This document shows, piece by piece, positions 1 through 9,773 of a DNA stretch of 64,000 bases. Within the stretch, counting starts at the first letter, position 1. Each line of letters begins with the position of its first letter. The notes below the pieces were generated by a model. That model did not search any database. It saw nothing but the letters and a program-made list of their open reading frames with translations, and was not told the DNA's origin. The DNA comes from Paraglaciecola hydrolytica (GTDB lineage Bacteria; Pseudomonadota; Gammaproteobacteria; Enterobacterales; Alteromonadaceae). The position numbers and the translations under genes were made by a program. The stretch spans positions 95,823-159,822 of the forward strand of contig NZ_LSNE01000002.1 of assembly GCF_001565895.1 (NCBI RefSeq), given 5' to 3'.

Positions 1-258
1 TCCCTTTTGGCATTATTGGACGTGTGGTACCGCCGCGACGATCTTGAAAAAGAAATACAAAGACAAAATATAGCCGGTCACTTTGATACTATTTCGTGGC
101 ATTGTTTACTTGCCGGTTATGGCGCATTCCCACCTTTGGCCGCTAAACAACCAGGACAAGGTGACTTGTATGCAGAACAAAATATTCAGTCATTTTTGGC
201 TGGTTGTGCCCTCAATTTTTCATCCCACCAAGACAATTTAGATCAGCTTAAATTCTAA
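1..258 (+). CDS. Tryptophan-halogenase-like flavoprotein, C-terminal end (partial)
   Basis: The reading frame is open from the first base of the window and stops at 256-258, so only the last 85 codons are present. The visible end contains a WHCLLAGYGAFPPL-type stretch followed by a hydrophilic tail, which resembles the C-terminus of PrnA-like tryptophan halogenases. In marine gammaproteobacteria such genes commonly sit next to TonB-dependent receptors of carbohydrate loci, and the next gene here is such a receptor. The catalytic and FAD-binding parts lie outside the window, so the assignment rests on a short stretch plus context. A TTG at position 7 is not a convincing start, because the frame continues upstream of it. 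Confidence 0.55.
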   Translation, partial: SLLALLDVWYRRDDLEKEIQRQNIAGHFDTISWHCLLAGYGAFPPLAAKQPGQGDLYAEQNIQSFLAGCALNFSSHQDNLDQLKF

Positions 259-559
259 AAAAATAGCTTAGTTAAATGACAGTAAATTGCTCATTTGGTG
301 GCTATTTTCCCCTCGAGAATACCCTTCATAGTTAAACCTCACCAAGCACATTTAGCGTCATTTAGTCTTAATAGGGTACTTTATTTAACAAATAGACGGT
401 AATTCGTTAATTAGTTGTTACTGAGTATGACTGAATACGTATGCATCATGTTGTGGTGCTTGTTAACTAAGCGTTAACATTCTGTTCGATAATAGGGCGA
501 ATTGCAGTTATCTAAAATAATTGACAATTCACTGACACAAACGGGAACGGGACACGTAA
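259..559. other. Intergenic region before the first TonB receptor
   Basis: About 300 bases without a gene. It begins with a loose inverted repeat (AAATAGC at 261-267 and GCTATTT at 301-307, with T bases following) that could end the upstream transcript. Further on it holds the operator-like palindrome at 432-445. The receptor start at 560 is preceded by a purine-rich GGGA. No small coding sequence was recognised. Confidence 0.5.
432..445. promoter_or_regulatory. Palindromic operator-like site (TGAATACGTATGCA)
   Basis: This 14-base near-perfect palindrome is centred on CG and lies about 115 bases upstream of the TonB receptor start. The core TGAATACGTATG recurs exactly at 24316-24327, upstream of the GH13 amylase gene. 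A palindrome with a central CG is typical of LacI-family operators. The shared position before two alpha-glucan operons suggests a common maltodextrin regulator, which is not encoded in this window. The repeat is visible in the sequence; the regulator identity is inferred. Confidence 0.5.
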
Positions 560-3500
560 ATGAGAACATTCAGACCCAGTTTAATTACAGCAGCCTTGGT
601 TGCTAGTGGTATGGCAATGTGCAGCTTGCCACTCTATGCTCAGGACAGCGAGCTTGAAATACAAAATACGACAGCAGAAACAGCTGGTAACGATATTGAA
701 AAAATCGAAGTCAGAGGTTTTGCCGTCAGCCTAATTAAGTCCCTCAACCAAAAACGTTTTGGCGATACCGTATCAGAGCAAATTTCAGCTGATGATTTAG
801 GTGGTTTGCCAGATGTTTCTATGGCTGATGCATTGACACGTTTGCCTGGTATTTCGGCGGTGCGTACCGGTGGTCAGGCTGCTGAGATCAACATTCGTGG
901 TTTGTCGGGGGATTTTGTATTTTCAACCTTAAACGGTCGTGAACAGGTTTCTACCAGTGGTTCGCGTTCGATTGAATTTGATCAATATCCTTCTGAATTA
1001 ATTTCATCTGCCGCGGTGTATAAGTCTCCAAAAGCTTCTTTAATTGAAGGCGGTGTAGCCGGTACAGTGGAGTTGGAAACTGCGAGTCCCTTAAGCATAG
1101 ATGGTGATTATAAATTTAGTGTTAATGCCCGTGGCATGTTTAACGACCGCGCTAAAGAAGTATCCGACGCCGAACAATTTGGTCATCGTTTGAGTGTGTC
1201 TTATCAAACCAAGTTTTTAGATGACACAGTGGGTATTGCCTTAGGTTATGCTCGCCTATTTCAGCCTAGTGTTTCAACGCAGTTTATTGGGATGGCCTAT
1301 AACGCCGAAGCTGACGTTGACGGCGTGGTGGGTGACATAGATAACGTCAGTGCTACATGTTTAGCTACCGATCCTTGTGCTGGTTTTGAAAAAATCAGTG
1401 AAGGTCTTGAAATGCAGCATCAGGGTGGTAAAGAAACCCGTGATGGTTATATGGCGGCAATTGAATGGGCGCCTACTGATAACTTTACCCTTAAAACCGA
1501 TTTGTTTTTATCTAAGTTTGATTCTGAAGAATTTGCCCGTGGTTTCAGAGTTAAATTTGGAGGCAATCAGGTTTCTATAACCAATCCTACTATTGTTAAT
1601 AACCATGTTATTGGCGGCACTTTTAATCGAACTTCAGGCAGTACTACGCGGGTTGAGTTGGTCAACGACGATAATCAGGACTTTGACCAAGTATTTAGTG
1701 CTGGTATTAAAGCCGCGTGGCAAGCCACTGATGCACTGAGTATGACTTTTGACGTTAGTTTGTCGAAAGCGGAAAGTGATTTCCGTAATGGTTTATTGTG
1801 GAGTTTAGTTGGTGAAGATGCTAACGCCATTAATCCACAATTTGATAAAAATATTTCGATGTCTTATTTACTAAATGGCTTAGATTTACCGGATTTAGCC
1901 TTTAATCAAGCCGCTGCCTTTAGTGATATTGATCGGGTAATGGTCAGTAAATACGGTATATACCCTTTTGAAAACAAAGATGAACTTAAGGCTTACCGCT
2001 TTGATTTAAAGTATGAATTGGATAATCCCTTTCTTGCGTCTTTTGAGTTTGGACTACGTTATTCTGACCGCGAATACAGTAATGATCGTTCGGTATTCGA
2101 ATATGGTAATGATTCAGCCTTTTCAGTTAGTCAACCGCCTTTACGTTTGACACCTGATATGGTCAACACCGTTGGCTGGAATGGTGAATTTGGCTATTTC
2201 CCAGATTATTTATCCATTGACCTCGATTCAGCTTTAAACGCTTGGTTCCCTGCGGGTATTCCGCAACCCGTGCAAACTTGGGGCGTTGGTCATCCCGGTG
2301 TTATAAATAGCCCCACAGGCAATGAAGGGCCTAATACGGCATGGTCGGTACAAGAAAGTGGCGACGTTTTTGAAGAGGTTACTGCAGCCTACATAATGGC
2401 TAATATTGATACCGAAATAGCGGGTTTACCGATTTCAGGTAATGTGGGTGTTCGTCGTATTGAATCTAAACAGAGTTCAACGACCCTGCAGGATGTGAGT
2501 ACGACCTTCACAGTGTTTGATGAAAATGGGGAAGAGGTAGAAGTCACTGCTGGTGATCCTGCCAAAGGTGCACAATACATTACCGATGATGCTGGCTTAA
2601 TTAATACATATTTCCGTCCGGCAGTTTTGGCAGATAAATATACCGATTATTTACCTTCGTTAAACCTGAATTTTAAAATTACCGAAAATCAGCAAATTCG
2701 TTTTGCTGCGGCCAAAGTCATGGGCCGAGCACCCATTAACCGCTTTGCTGCCAATACCACCACTACAGTGGAAACGGTAAGTGCCAGTCAAAACCCAGAT
2801 ACCGGTGAGATTACACTGTCTTCGCCAACGGCCAAAATTAACGGTAATAGCCGTAATAGTCCGTATTTACGACCTTTTTACGCCAACCAATATGATTTGT
2901 CGTATGAATACTATTTTACGGAGACTGAGGGGGCCTTTGTGGCCGCGCTGTTTTATAAAGACATTAAATCCTTTGTAGACGACATCACTTTAGAACCTTA
3001 TGACTTTGCTGGTAATGGCTTTGTGGTACCTACCGAGGTTTCTGTACCGGTGTTTGTTGAGGCTGAAGCTCCTGGAGTTCCTGCCGTAAGAGCGACTGAT
3101 GTTAATGGTGATCCACTATCTATAGTCGTACCTACGGAAGATGGCCGTTACGAGACAGCAGTTAACAATGCCAGCGGTGGTTACATTCGTGGTGTAGAGC
3201 TGACTTATACCCAAATCTACGACTTTTTACCCAGCCCTTTTTCAGGTTTAGGTATGAGTGCCAGTTATTCTTTTACCGAGAGTGAAATTACCCGTACTTT
3301 AACTGATTCGGTGTTTTCCATTCAATTACCTGGGTTATCAGAAAATGTCGCGCAAGCGACCGTGTTTTGGGAATACCAAGATTTTGAAACACGCTTAAGT
3401 GCCCGTTACCGCGACGCCTTTGTATCTAAACAAGTGGCAGTAAACGAGCAAACCGTTAACTTTGATTCTGAAATTGTGGTGGATTATCAAGCCTCTTACA

Positions 3501-3646
3501 GCATCAACGAAAATCTCGGTGTGGTGTTTCAAATCAACAACTTAACCGATGAGCCTACCCGCAGTTATTTTGGACAAGAAGACCTGACAGGCACCATTCA
3601 ATTTTTTGGTACTCAGTACTTTCTTGGGGTGACGTATTCATTATGA
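560..3646 (+). CDS. TonB-dependent receptor, probably alpha-glucan/maltodextrin uptake
   Basis: A 1028-residue outer-membrane protein with a signal peptide ending near ALYAQ (about residues 1-28). The plug domain carries ISADDLGGLPDVSMADAL and an INIRGL motif (about residues 75-170), followed by a long beta-barrel ending in the aromatic-rich strand FLGVTYSL. It fits the large TonB-dependent transporter group of Alteromonadales and Xanthomonadales (TIGR01782-like). Such proteins import oligosaccharides using TonB energy. The stop codon overlaps an ATG of the downstream pullulanase frame (ATGA at 3643-3646), so the two are very likely cotranscribed. The substrate is inferred from this neighbour. 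The start at 560 has GGGA about 8 bases upstream. Confidence 0.9.
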   Translation: MRTFRPSLITAALVASGMAMCSLPLYAQDSELEIQNTTAETAGNDIEKIEVRGFAVSLIKSLNQKRFGDTVSEQISADDLGGLPDVSMADALTRLPGISAVRTGGQAAEINIRGLSGDFVFSTLNGREQVSTSGSRSIEFDQYPSELISSAAVYKSPKASLIEGGVAGTVELETASPLSIDGDYKFSVNARGMFNDRAKEVSDAEQFGHRLSVSYQTKFLDDTVGIALGYARLFQPSVSTQFIGMAYNAEADVDGVVGDIDNVSATCLATDPCAGFEKISEGLEMQHQGGKETRDGYMAAIEWAPTDNFTLKTDLFLSKFDSEEFARGFRVKFGGNQVSITNPTIVNNHVIGGTFNRTSGSTTRVELVNDDNQDFDQVFSAGIKAAWQATDALSMTFDVSLSKAESDFRNGLLWSLVGEDANAINPQFDKNISMSYLLNGLDLPDLAFNQAAAFSDIDRVMVSKYGIYPFENKDELKAYRFDLKYELDNPFLASFEFGLRYSDREYSNDRSVFEYGNDSAFSVSQPPLRLTPDMVNTVGWNGEFGYFPDYLSIDLDSALNAWFPAGIPQPVQTWGVGHPGVINSPTGNEGPNTAWSVQESGDVFEEVTAAYIMANIDTEIAGLPISGNVGVRRIESKQSSTTLQDVSTTFTVFDENGEEVEVTAGDPAKGAQYITDDAGLINTYFRPAVLADKYTDYLPSLNLNFKITENQQIRFAAAKVMGRAPINRFAANTTTTVETVSASQNPDTGEITLSSPTAKINGNSRNSPYLRPFYANQYDLSYEYYFTETEGAFVAALFYKDIKSFVDDITLEPYDFAGNGFVVPTEVSVPVFVEAEAPGVPAVRATDVNGDPLSIVVPTEDGRYETAVNNASGGYIRGVELTYTQIYDFLPSPFSGLGMSASYSFTESEITRTLTDSVFSIQLPGLSENVAQATVFWEYQDFETRLSARYRDAFVSKQVAVNEQTVNFDSEIVVDYQASYSINENLGVVFQINNLTDEPTRSYFGQEDLTGTIQFFGTQYFLGVTYSL

Positions 3647-3759
3647 AAACTCAACTAATCAAGTCAATCAGTACCGCCTGTGGCGGTTTAGTCAAATTAG
3701 GGCTGTCTCGCAGTAATCCCTTGCTAAACAAAAAATTAATGACATCGGAGCAACTACCT

Positions 3760-6700
3760 ATGTTTAAGAAAACCAAAACATTAAGCTTAATAATGCTGAT
3801 GTTTAGTGCCATTGTACTGGCGGGCTGCGGCGGTTCTGCCGTTGAATCTGGCTCTAATGAACTACTCACGTGTAATGTGCCTATGGTGCCCAATAGCACG
3901 GGTAGTATGTGTGTGGCTCCACCACCGTTTAATTGCGCGCCACCCACAGTGCCAAATGAAAGTAATGATGGCTGTATTGTGGGGGCTGACCCAACGGCGC
4001 CTACACCTAGTGTATCGCCGGGTGCTAATCAGGCGGTGTTGTATTACAACCGTGCGGCGGTAGGTGCAACAAACGCCTCTGGCGATCCTTCTTATGAAGG
4101 TTATCGTTTACACGCATGGAGCAACGATACCTGTAATGCCTACGCAGATCCTGATACCGATTGGGCCAATGGTAAAGTACACAATGGCGTAGATCCTAAC
4201 TACGGCGCTTATTGGGTACTGAATCTAAAACCGGGTTATGCGGGTACGGCCGGAGCTTGTGGTAATTTCATTATCCATGATGGTGATGACAAAGAAATGG
4301 GCGGTGGTGATTTTCAAATGCCACTATCACAAGATGATCCTGTCTTTGCTCGCATGAATTTTGTATTTTCTGGGGTGGCTTCCATTTTTGAATTCCCTAT
4401 CGTTTCTCTAGGTCCTCAACCAGTTAAAATTGATGGTCAAGCGGCTCATTGGTTAGATGCCAACACGTTATTGTGGGATGTAGATTTCAGCAAAGTAAGC
4501 TCGGTAAAACTGCATTATTCAGCGACTGCTGATTTGAAAGTAAATGTGGATACTGGCATGAACGGCACGGTACTTGAGCTAGAAGAAGTTAGCTTAAGTG
4601 AAGAGCAAATCGCGATAGCGCCACATTTAGCCAGTTTGCAGGCTTTTCAGGGCAATTGGTCGGCGGAAGATGCTAAAACCATGCTTAAATCTCAAGCGGT
4701 ATTAGCCTCTTATGACAGTGATGGTGAGCTCAATGGTGCAACTGGCATTCAAATCGCCAATGCCATTGATCAACTGTACACCTTGGGTGAAGCCGATGCA
4801 GATGAAGCTCAGTTGGGGCCAATTTATGGCGAAGATGGCAGTATTACCGCCGCGTTGTGGGCACCTACGGCTAAGTCGGTTAAGTTAGTCCGTTACAACG
4901 ACAATAAAACCTTGGCTTCTACCATTGATATGACACTGGATAACAATACGGGGATTTGGTCTTACAAAGGGACAAGTGAGTTAGACAGAACCTATTATCG
5001 TTTTGAAGTTACGGTATATCACCCTAAAGCCGAAGGTATGCAGGTGTTGTTGGTTACCGACCCTTATTCAGTGAGTTTGTCTACTAACAGTCGTTTTTCC
5101 CAGTTTGTTAACCTCAATGATGAAGATCTAAAACCGGAAGGTTGGGATAGTCAGACTATTCCGACTATCGCACATTTTGAAGATGCGGTGATCTATGAAG
5201 GCTCTATCCGTGACTTTAGCGTACGTGATGGTTCTACCTCAGCGGGTAACCGTGGCAAATATATGGCCTTTACTGAAATGGACAGTGCGCCGGTAATGCA
5301 TTTGAAAAAGTTAGCTGAAAAAGGTTTAACGCATTTTCACATGTTGCCAGCCAATGATATAGCGTCGATTGAAGAAGACGTGAGTAAAACCGTCGATTTT
5401 TCGAGTACCTTAACAGCCTTATGTAAACTCAACACGACAGCGGCAATCTGTAAAGACGCGGCGCTAAACAAAACCATGACCTTAGGCGATTTGTTTGCCA
5501 GCTTTGATCCCATTTCTGAAGCGGGCAAAGCCCAAGATTTAGCAGAAGCCATGCGCGGTGTAGATCAGTTTAACTGGGGTTATGATCCCTTCCATTTTAA
5601 TGTTCCAGAAGGCAGTTTTTCATCTAATCCAGAAGGTGTGACACGTATCAAAGAAATGCGTGCCATGAATATGGCTTTGCATGAGATGGGTCTACGTGTA
5701 GCACTTGATGTGGTGTACAACCATACCAATGCTTCAGAGCTAAACGGTAAGTCAGTACTGGACAAAGTAGTACCTGGTTATTATCACCGTTATGAAGTGG
5801 ATACTGGCGCCATAGTGCGTGAAACCTGCTGTGATGATACCGAGCCACGTAATGCCATGATGGAAAAGCTGATGAAAGATTCACTTATTCAATGGGCTAC
5901 TCAATATAAGTTTGATTCTTTCCGTTTTGACATTATGAGCCAGGCCACCAAAGCCACTATGGTAAGGCTGTTTGATGCGGTTAAAGCCGTAGATGAAGAC
6001 ATGTATTTTTACGGTGAAGGCTGGACTAAAGAAGACCGTGGTTATGAGCAAGCGAGCCAAGCCATCATGGCCGGTACTGAGATTGGTACCTATAACGATC
6101 GTATCCGTGAGGCTGTGCGTCAAGGCCATATGTTTAGCAAAGAGCCCAGTGATGCGGCGTTAGTGAATCAAGATAAAGTCAAAATGGGCTTGGCCGGTAC
6201 TTTAAAAGATTACATCTTAAATACTTCCGGTGGCTCAGATACACAAACGGTAAACTTAGGCGGTTATGCGACTGATCCGGCTGACATCATTAACTACGTA
6301 TCTAAACATGACAACGAAACCTTATGGGATCAATTTAATTATGTTTTGCCGCAGGATTTAACCCTTGCGCAACGAGTTAGGGCACAAAATATAGCTGCCA
6401 CTGTCCCATTGATGGCACAAGGTATTCCCTTCCTACAAATTGGCGGAGACTTTTTACGCTCTAAATCTATGGACAGAAATAGCTACGACTCTGGTGACTG
6501 GTTTAGTTATGTCGATTTTACCATGGCAACAAACAACTGGAATGTGGGTTTACCTTTAAAGCAAGACAATGAAGCTCGTTGGGCTGAGATTGGTGAGTTT
6601 ATGAATAGTCCAGAGCGTGCCGCGAGTATGTCTGAGATTGAGTTTGCCTCTGAAGTGTTTAATGAGTTACTTAGCATACGCAGTTCATCACCATTATTCC

Positions 6701-8085
6701 GTTTGACGACAGGTGCCGATGTTAAAGATCGCATTGGCTTCCATAATATTGGCAAACGTCAGACCCAGGGTTTGATTGTCATGAGCATAGATGATGGCAT
6801 GTCTGCCGATGAAACTATGCCTCGTGCAGATTTAGATCCTATGGTTGACGCTCTTGTCGTAGTGGTTAACTCCAGTTATGCCGAGCAAAGTCATACCGTT
6901 GCAACTGCTGCAGCATTTACTTTGCATGCAACCCTTATGTCTTCTATCGATCCAACAGTACGTGGAGCTTATTTTACTGCGGGCGAAGGTGAGGGCACAT
7001 TTACTGTACCAGCTCTAACGACAGCCGTGTTTGTAAAAGTTCAGAGCGGTGTGCAAGGCATTGGCTTATCCTCTTATGCCACCTCAGGTGCGCCTGATGT
7101 CGTACCTTTTGGTGATACTACCGTATTGGTGAGAGGCGGCATGAATGGTTGGGGTGAAGGTAACCCAATGACTTACGTTGGTAGTGGGGTTTATGAATCT
7201 GTGATTACCATTGCTGCCGGTGATTATGAATTTAAAGTTGCCTCGGCCGATTGGTCTAGCGTTGATTTTGGATCTAGCCAACAAGTTGTTACGTTAGGCG
7301 CAGAAAAAGTCTTAACTCGCAGTGGTTCAAATTTGCAGCTTACCTTAACAGCTGAGGCCACTCTTAAGTTCAGTCTGGATGCAAGTGATAACTCCGCACC
7401 TATATTGATAGTGGATTACGAAGAGCCGTTTTATCCCACGACAGTATTTATTCGTGGAGACATGAATGGTTGGGGGGAAGTTAATCCTATGAGTTACGCT
7501 GTTGGTGGCCAATACGCTGTCACTATGGATCTGGTTGCGGGCTCTTACGGCTTTAAAGTAGCCTCAGCTGATTGGTCAACAGTGGATTTCGGCTCGGCTG
7601 ATGGCAATGGCGCTGTCACGGTCGGCAATGTAAAAGACCTTGCACCTAAAGGCAGTAATTTGTCTATCACCATTCCTAGTGATGGTAGTTATACCTTCTT
7701 ATTTAATGTGGCTGACATTAATGCACCTACTATCTCGGTATTTAACGCCCTGATGTTTGGTGACACTACGGTATTTGTACGCGGCTCAATAAATGGTTGG
7801 GGCGAAGCGGATCCCTTGGTTTATATGGGTAACAGCACGTATTCCGCGGAGATTGACATCGATGCCGGTGATTATGAGTTTAAAATTGCCTCAGCAGATT
7901 GGTCTACAGTGGACTTTGGTAATTTGGCTGGTGAAGTTGACGTCGTACTCGGTGCTAGTAAAGCCTTGGGCAGGTCGGGAGCTAACTTTAAGTTGTCGAT
8001 TACTGAGTCTGGTACTTACAAGTTTACAGTGAGTGGTCCTGATCCCAGTGCACCGAAAGTGACGGTAACTAAGGTTACTTCATAA
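3760..8085 (+). CDS. Pullulanase-type GH13 lipoprotein with three C-terminal repeat modules
   Basis: The enzyme should cleave alpha-1,6 branches in pullulan, starch or glycogen at the cell surface. From the start chosen here the protein has 1441 residues. It has a lipoprotein signal with lipobox LAGC, a CBM41-like N-terminal part, a CBM48-like segment (ITAALWAPTAKSVKLVRY), and a GH13 barrel. Catalytic motifs are DVVYNHT, FRFDIMS (nucleophile Asp724), FYGEGW (acid/base Glu753) and SKHDNET (Asp851). Three tandem modules of about 105 residues close the protein. The frame is open back to an ATG at 3643 overlapping the receptor stop, but ATG 3760 has GGAG at 3747-3750 and places the hydrophobic signal directly at the N-terminus. 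A longer 1480-residue form cannot be excluded. Confidence 0.9.
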   Translation: MFKKTKTLSLIMLMFSAIVLAGCGGSAVESGSNELLTCNVPMVPNSTGSMCVAPPPFNCAPPTVPNESNDGCIVGADPTAPTPSVSPGANQAVLYYNRAAVGATNASGDPSYEGYRLHAWSNDTCNAYADPDTDWANGKVHNGVDPNYGAYWVLNLKPGYAGTAGACGNFIIHDGDDKEMGGGDFQMPLSQDDPVFARMNFVFSGVASIFEFPIVSLGPQPVKIDGQAAHWLDANTLLWDVDFSKVSSVKLHYSATADLKVNVDTGMNGTVLELEEVSLSEEQIAIAPHLASLQAFQGNWSAEDAKTMLKSQAVLASYDSDGELNGATGIQIANAIDQLYTLGEADADEAQLGPIYGEDGSITAALWAPTAKSVKLVRYNDNKTLASTIDMTLDNNTGIWSYKGTSELDRTYYRFEVTVYHPKAEGMQVLLVTDPYSVSLSTNSRFSQFVNLNDEDLKPEGWDSQTIPTIAHFEDAVIYEGSIRDFSVRDGSTSAGNRGKYMAFTEMDSAPVMHLKKLAEKGLTHFHMLPANDIASIEEDVSKTVDFSSTLTALCKLNTTAAICKDAALNKTMTLGDLFASFDPISEAGKAQDLAEAMRGVDQFNWGYDPFHFNVPEGSFSSNPEGVTRIKEMRAMNMALHEMGLRVALDVVYNHTNASELNGKSVLDKVVPGYYHRYEVDTGAIVRETCCDDTEPRNAMMEKLMKDSLIQWATQYKFDSFRFDIMSQATKATMVRLFDAVKAVDEDMYFYGEGWTKEDRGYEQASQAIMAGTEIGTYNDRIREAVRQGHMFSKEPSDAALVNQDKVKMGLAGTLKDYILNTSGGSDTQTVNLGGYATDPADIINYVSKHDNETLWDQFNYVLPQDLTLAQRVRAQNIAATVPLMAQGIPFLQIGGDFLRSKSMDRNSYDSGDWFSYVDFTMATNNWNVGLPLKQDNEARWAEIGEFMNSPERAASMSEIEFASEVFNELLSIRSSSPLFRLTTGADVKDRIGFHNIGKRQTQGLIVMSIDDGMSADETMPRADLDPMVDALVVVVNSSYAEQSHTVATAAAFTLHATLMSSIDPTVRGAYFTAGEGEGTFTVPALTTAVFVKVQSGVQGIGLSSYATSGAPDVVPFGDTTVLVRGGMNGWGEGNPMTYVGSGVYESVITIAAGDYEFKVASADWSSVDFGSSQQVVTLGAEKVLTRSGSNLQLTLTAEATLKFSLDASDNSAPILIVDYEEPFYPTTVFIRGDMNGWGEVNPMSYAVGGQYAVTMDLVAGSYGFKVASADWSTVDFGSADGNGAVTVGNVKDLAPKGSNLSITIPSDGSYTFLFNVADINAPTISVFNALMFGDTTVFVRGSINGWGEADPLVYMGNSTYSAEIDIDAGDYEFKIASADWSTVDFGNLAGEVDVVLGASKALGRSGANFKLSITESGTYKFTVSGPDPSAPKVTVTKVTS
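7111..8082 (+). repeat. Three tandem protein modules at the pullulanase C-terminus
   Basis: Three in-frame copies of about 300-325 bases start near 7111, 7432 and 7756. Each encodes TTVxVRGxxNGWGExxPxxY, then AGxYxFKxASADWSxVDFG, then a beta-rich tail. The pattern looks like a carbohydrate-binding beta-sandwich (CBM20/48-like or CBM69-like, by eye). The copies are clearly diverged in DNA but strongly conserved in protein, so they are old duplications under selection. A role in binding raw starch is inferred. Confidence 0.75.
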
Positions 8086-8103
8086 GGGGTATTTCACTTA
8101 GAT

Positions 8104-8132
8104 AAAAAGCCGCTCTTTCGAGCGGCTTTTTT
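8104..8132 (+). terminator. Intrinsic terminator after the pullulanase gene
   Basis: AAAAGCCGCTC at 8105-8115 pairs perfectly with GAGCGGCTTTT at 8120-8130 around a TTTC loop and runs into a T tract. It closes the receptor-pullulanase unit about 20 bases after the stop. Confidence 0.9.
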
Positions 8133-8252
8133 ATGCACAGTACGAGCAAAACATGTATTCTTAGGTAAATAAGGTTAAAAATTAAACAATAAAAGACAGA
8201 GCCGACTGAGCTGTCTATATGCTGTTTTTGTGGTATTAATTCTTGGAATAAA

Positions 8253-9560
8253 ATGAAGTCTGAAATAAAAACTATTTTAGTATTATTTTGTGTAAGTGCG
8301 CTTATGTTAATTCTGCATAAAGTGGCATTGGATCGCATTTTTATTATTGAGATGGATGGCGATATACCCATACTTGCTTTAGACGACAAAAGTGCTGGTG
8401 GTTCAAGTAGTGCCATCACTTTTATGGATGGTGGTCGTCGCATCTTACAGTGTGAGTTATCTGCTTCTTATCAATATCCCTTTTGTGAACTTAATTTTCA
8501 GTTGGCTGATTTAAGCCAAGGGCAACCTGTTAAGGGGGGCGATTTTTCAAAGTATGACAGAGTTGGTTTGTGGCTTAGATATACAGCCCCTGTTGATGCC
8601 GGTATTCGTCTGCATTTACGTAATTTTAATCCTGACTATTCTGATTTAGCTGATGAAAACTCACTTAAATTTAACTCAATTGAATGGTTTGCAGTACAAG
8701 GTTCAACTCAGCCGATTTGGATCCCTTTAGATAATATGCAAGTTTCAACTTGGTGGCTAAGTGAAAATAAAGTCAGTTTAAAAAATAGCGGCCCAGAACT
8801 CACCAATATTACCACGCTTGAACTCTCTACTGGGACCATGGTTGTTGAAGGTAAATACGAACTGGAAGTCGAAAAAATCGAGTTCCGAGGCAAGTTTATT
8901 AGCAAAGAACAGCTTTATTTAATTTTGGTTAGCATGTGGATGATGTTTGCCTTTGTAAGGCTGGTTTATTCAAGTATTAAATTTAATAAAACCCTAAGGT
9001 TTTTTAAGTTTCGAGAACAAGAACTGACAACGATTAATCATTTGTTGGACAATAAAAGTCGTGAATTACAAGATCGAGTTGGCCGTGACGTATTGACCGG
9101 TGTTTTAAACCGACAAGGCTTGCAAGCCATCATATTTAATCAGGACGGCAGTATTAATCGGACTAAAGGTTTATCTATTGCATTTATTGATATTGATTAT
9201 TTTAAACAAGTTAATGATAACTTTGGCCATAAAGTAGGTGATGACATCCTGATAGAATTTGCTCGTCTTATTGAAGACAATACTCGTCATTCCACAGAAA
9301 TATTGGCGCGTTGGGGAGGCGAAGAATTTATATTAGCCTGTCCAAATTCTAATTTGCATGAAGTTGAGCTATTAGCTGAAAAAATCAGGGCTATCATTGC
9401 ATCTCATCGATGGCCTCAAGGCATCAAGTTGACTTGTAGTATGGGCGTTGCTCAGATGAGCGAAGAGACGTTCGAAGATTTTATCCAGCGTGCCGATCTT
9501 GCTCTGTATCAAGCTAAAAAACGTGGTAGAAACAGAATAGTTAGTGCAGTCAAAAACTAA
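8253..9560 (+). CDS. Membrane diguanylate cyclase (GGDEF) with a periplasmic sensor domain
   Basis: This 435-residue protein should make cyclic di-GMP from two GTP at the inner membrane. It has an N-terminal membrane segment (about residues 8-26), a roughly 190-residue periplasmic beta-rich domain that looks like a carbohydrate-binding or CIA30-type fold, a second membrane segment (about 224-243), and a C-terminal GGDEF domain with active-site GGEEF at residues 355-359. The inhibitory I-site position, normally RxxD just before ARWGG, reads HSTE, so product inhibition is probably absent. The gene follows the pullulanase terminator and so has its own promoter. Sensing glucan-related ligands is a guess from position. 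Confidence 0.88.
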   Translation: MKSEIKTILVLFCVSALMLILHKVALDRIFIIEMDGDIPILALDDKSAGGSSSAITFMDGGRRILQCELSASYQYPFCELNFQLADLSQGQPVKGGDFSKYDRVGLWLRYTAPVDAGIRLHLRNFNPDYSDLADENSLKFNSIEWFAVQGSTQPIWIPLDNMQVSTWWLSENKVSLKNSGPELTNITTLELSTGTMVVEGKYELEVEKIEFRGKFISKEQLYLILVSMWMMFAFVRLVYSSIKFNKTLRFFKFREQELTTINHLLDNKSRELQDRVGRDVLTGVLNRQGLQAIIFNQDGSINRTKGLSIAFIDIDYFKQVNDNFGHKVGDDILIEFARLIEDNTRHSTEILARWGGEEFILACPNSNLHEVELLAEKIRAIIASHRWPQGIKLTCSMGVAQMSEETFEDFIQRADLALYQAKKRGRNRIVSAVKN

Positions 9561-9730
9561 TGAAAATACGACTTGTTAGGTAATCTTCAACAAATCGCCA
9601 ATAATCTCATAGTTGTTAATTAGTGTATGTGACTCATCGTAGTTAATAGAGCCGTTTCTAACTTCATTAATGAACGATAGCGATAAGGCTCGATACGTTC
9701 AGATAATGCGTTTTTTAAAGACACAAAAAA

Positions 9731-9752
9731 CGGTAGCTAGGCTACCGTTTTT
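9731..9752 (-). terminator. Intrinsic terminator of the Yip1-like gene
   Basis: CGGTAGC at 9731-9737 and GCTACCG at 9741-9747 form a perfect stem with a three-base loop. It is flanked by A bases on one side and T bases on the other, so it may work in both directions between the convergent cyclase and Yip1-like genes. Confidence 0.8.
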
Positions 9753-9773
9753 GATAAAAAATTTATTTAAGCT

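Noticed and set aside
8075-8443. 122-codon frame on the minus strand over the start of the cyclase gene
   Set aside because: It runs across the pullulanase terminator and the GGDEF gene start, has no ribosome site and no recognisable protein pattern.
9561-9730. Short minus-strand frame (about 34 codons from a GTG near 9720) with protein-like composition
   Set aside because: It starts beside the terminator of the Yip1-like gene, has no ribosome site and is too short to judge; possibly a gene relic.
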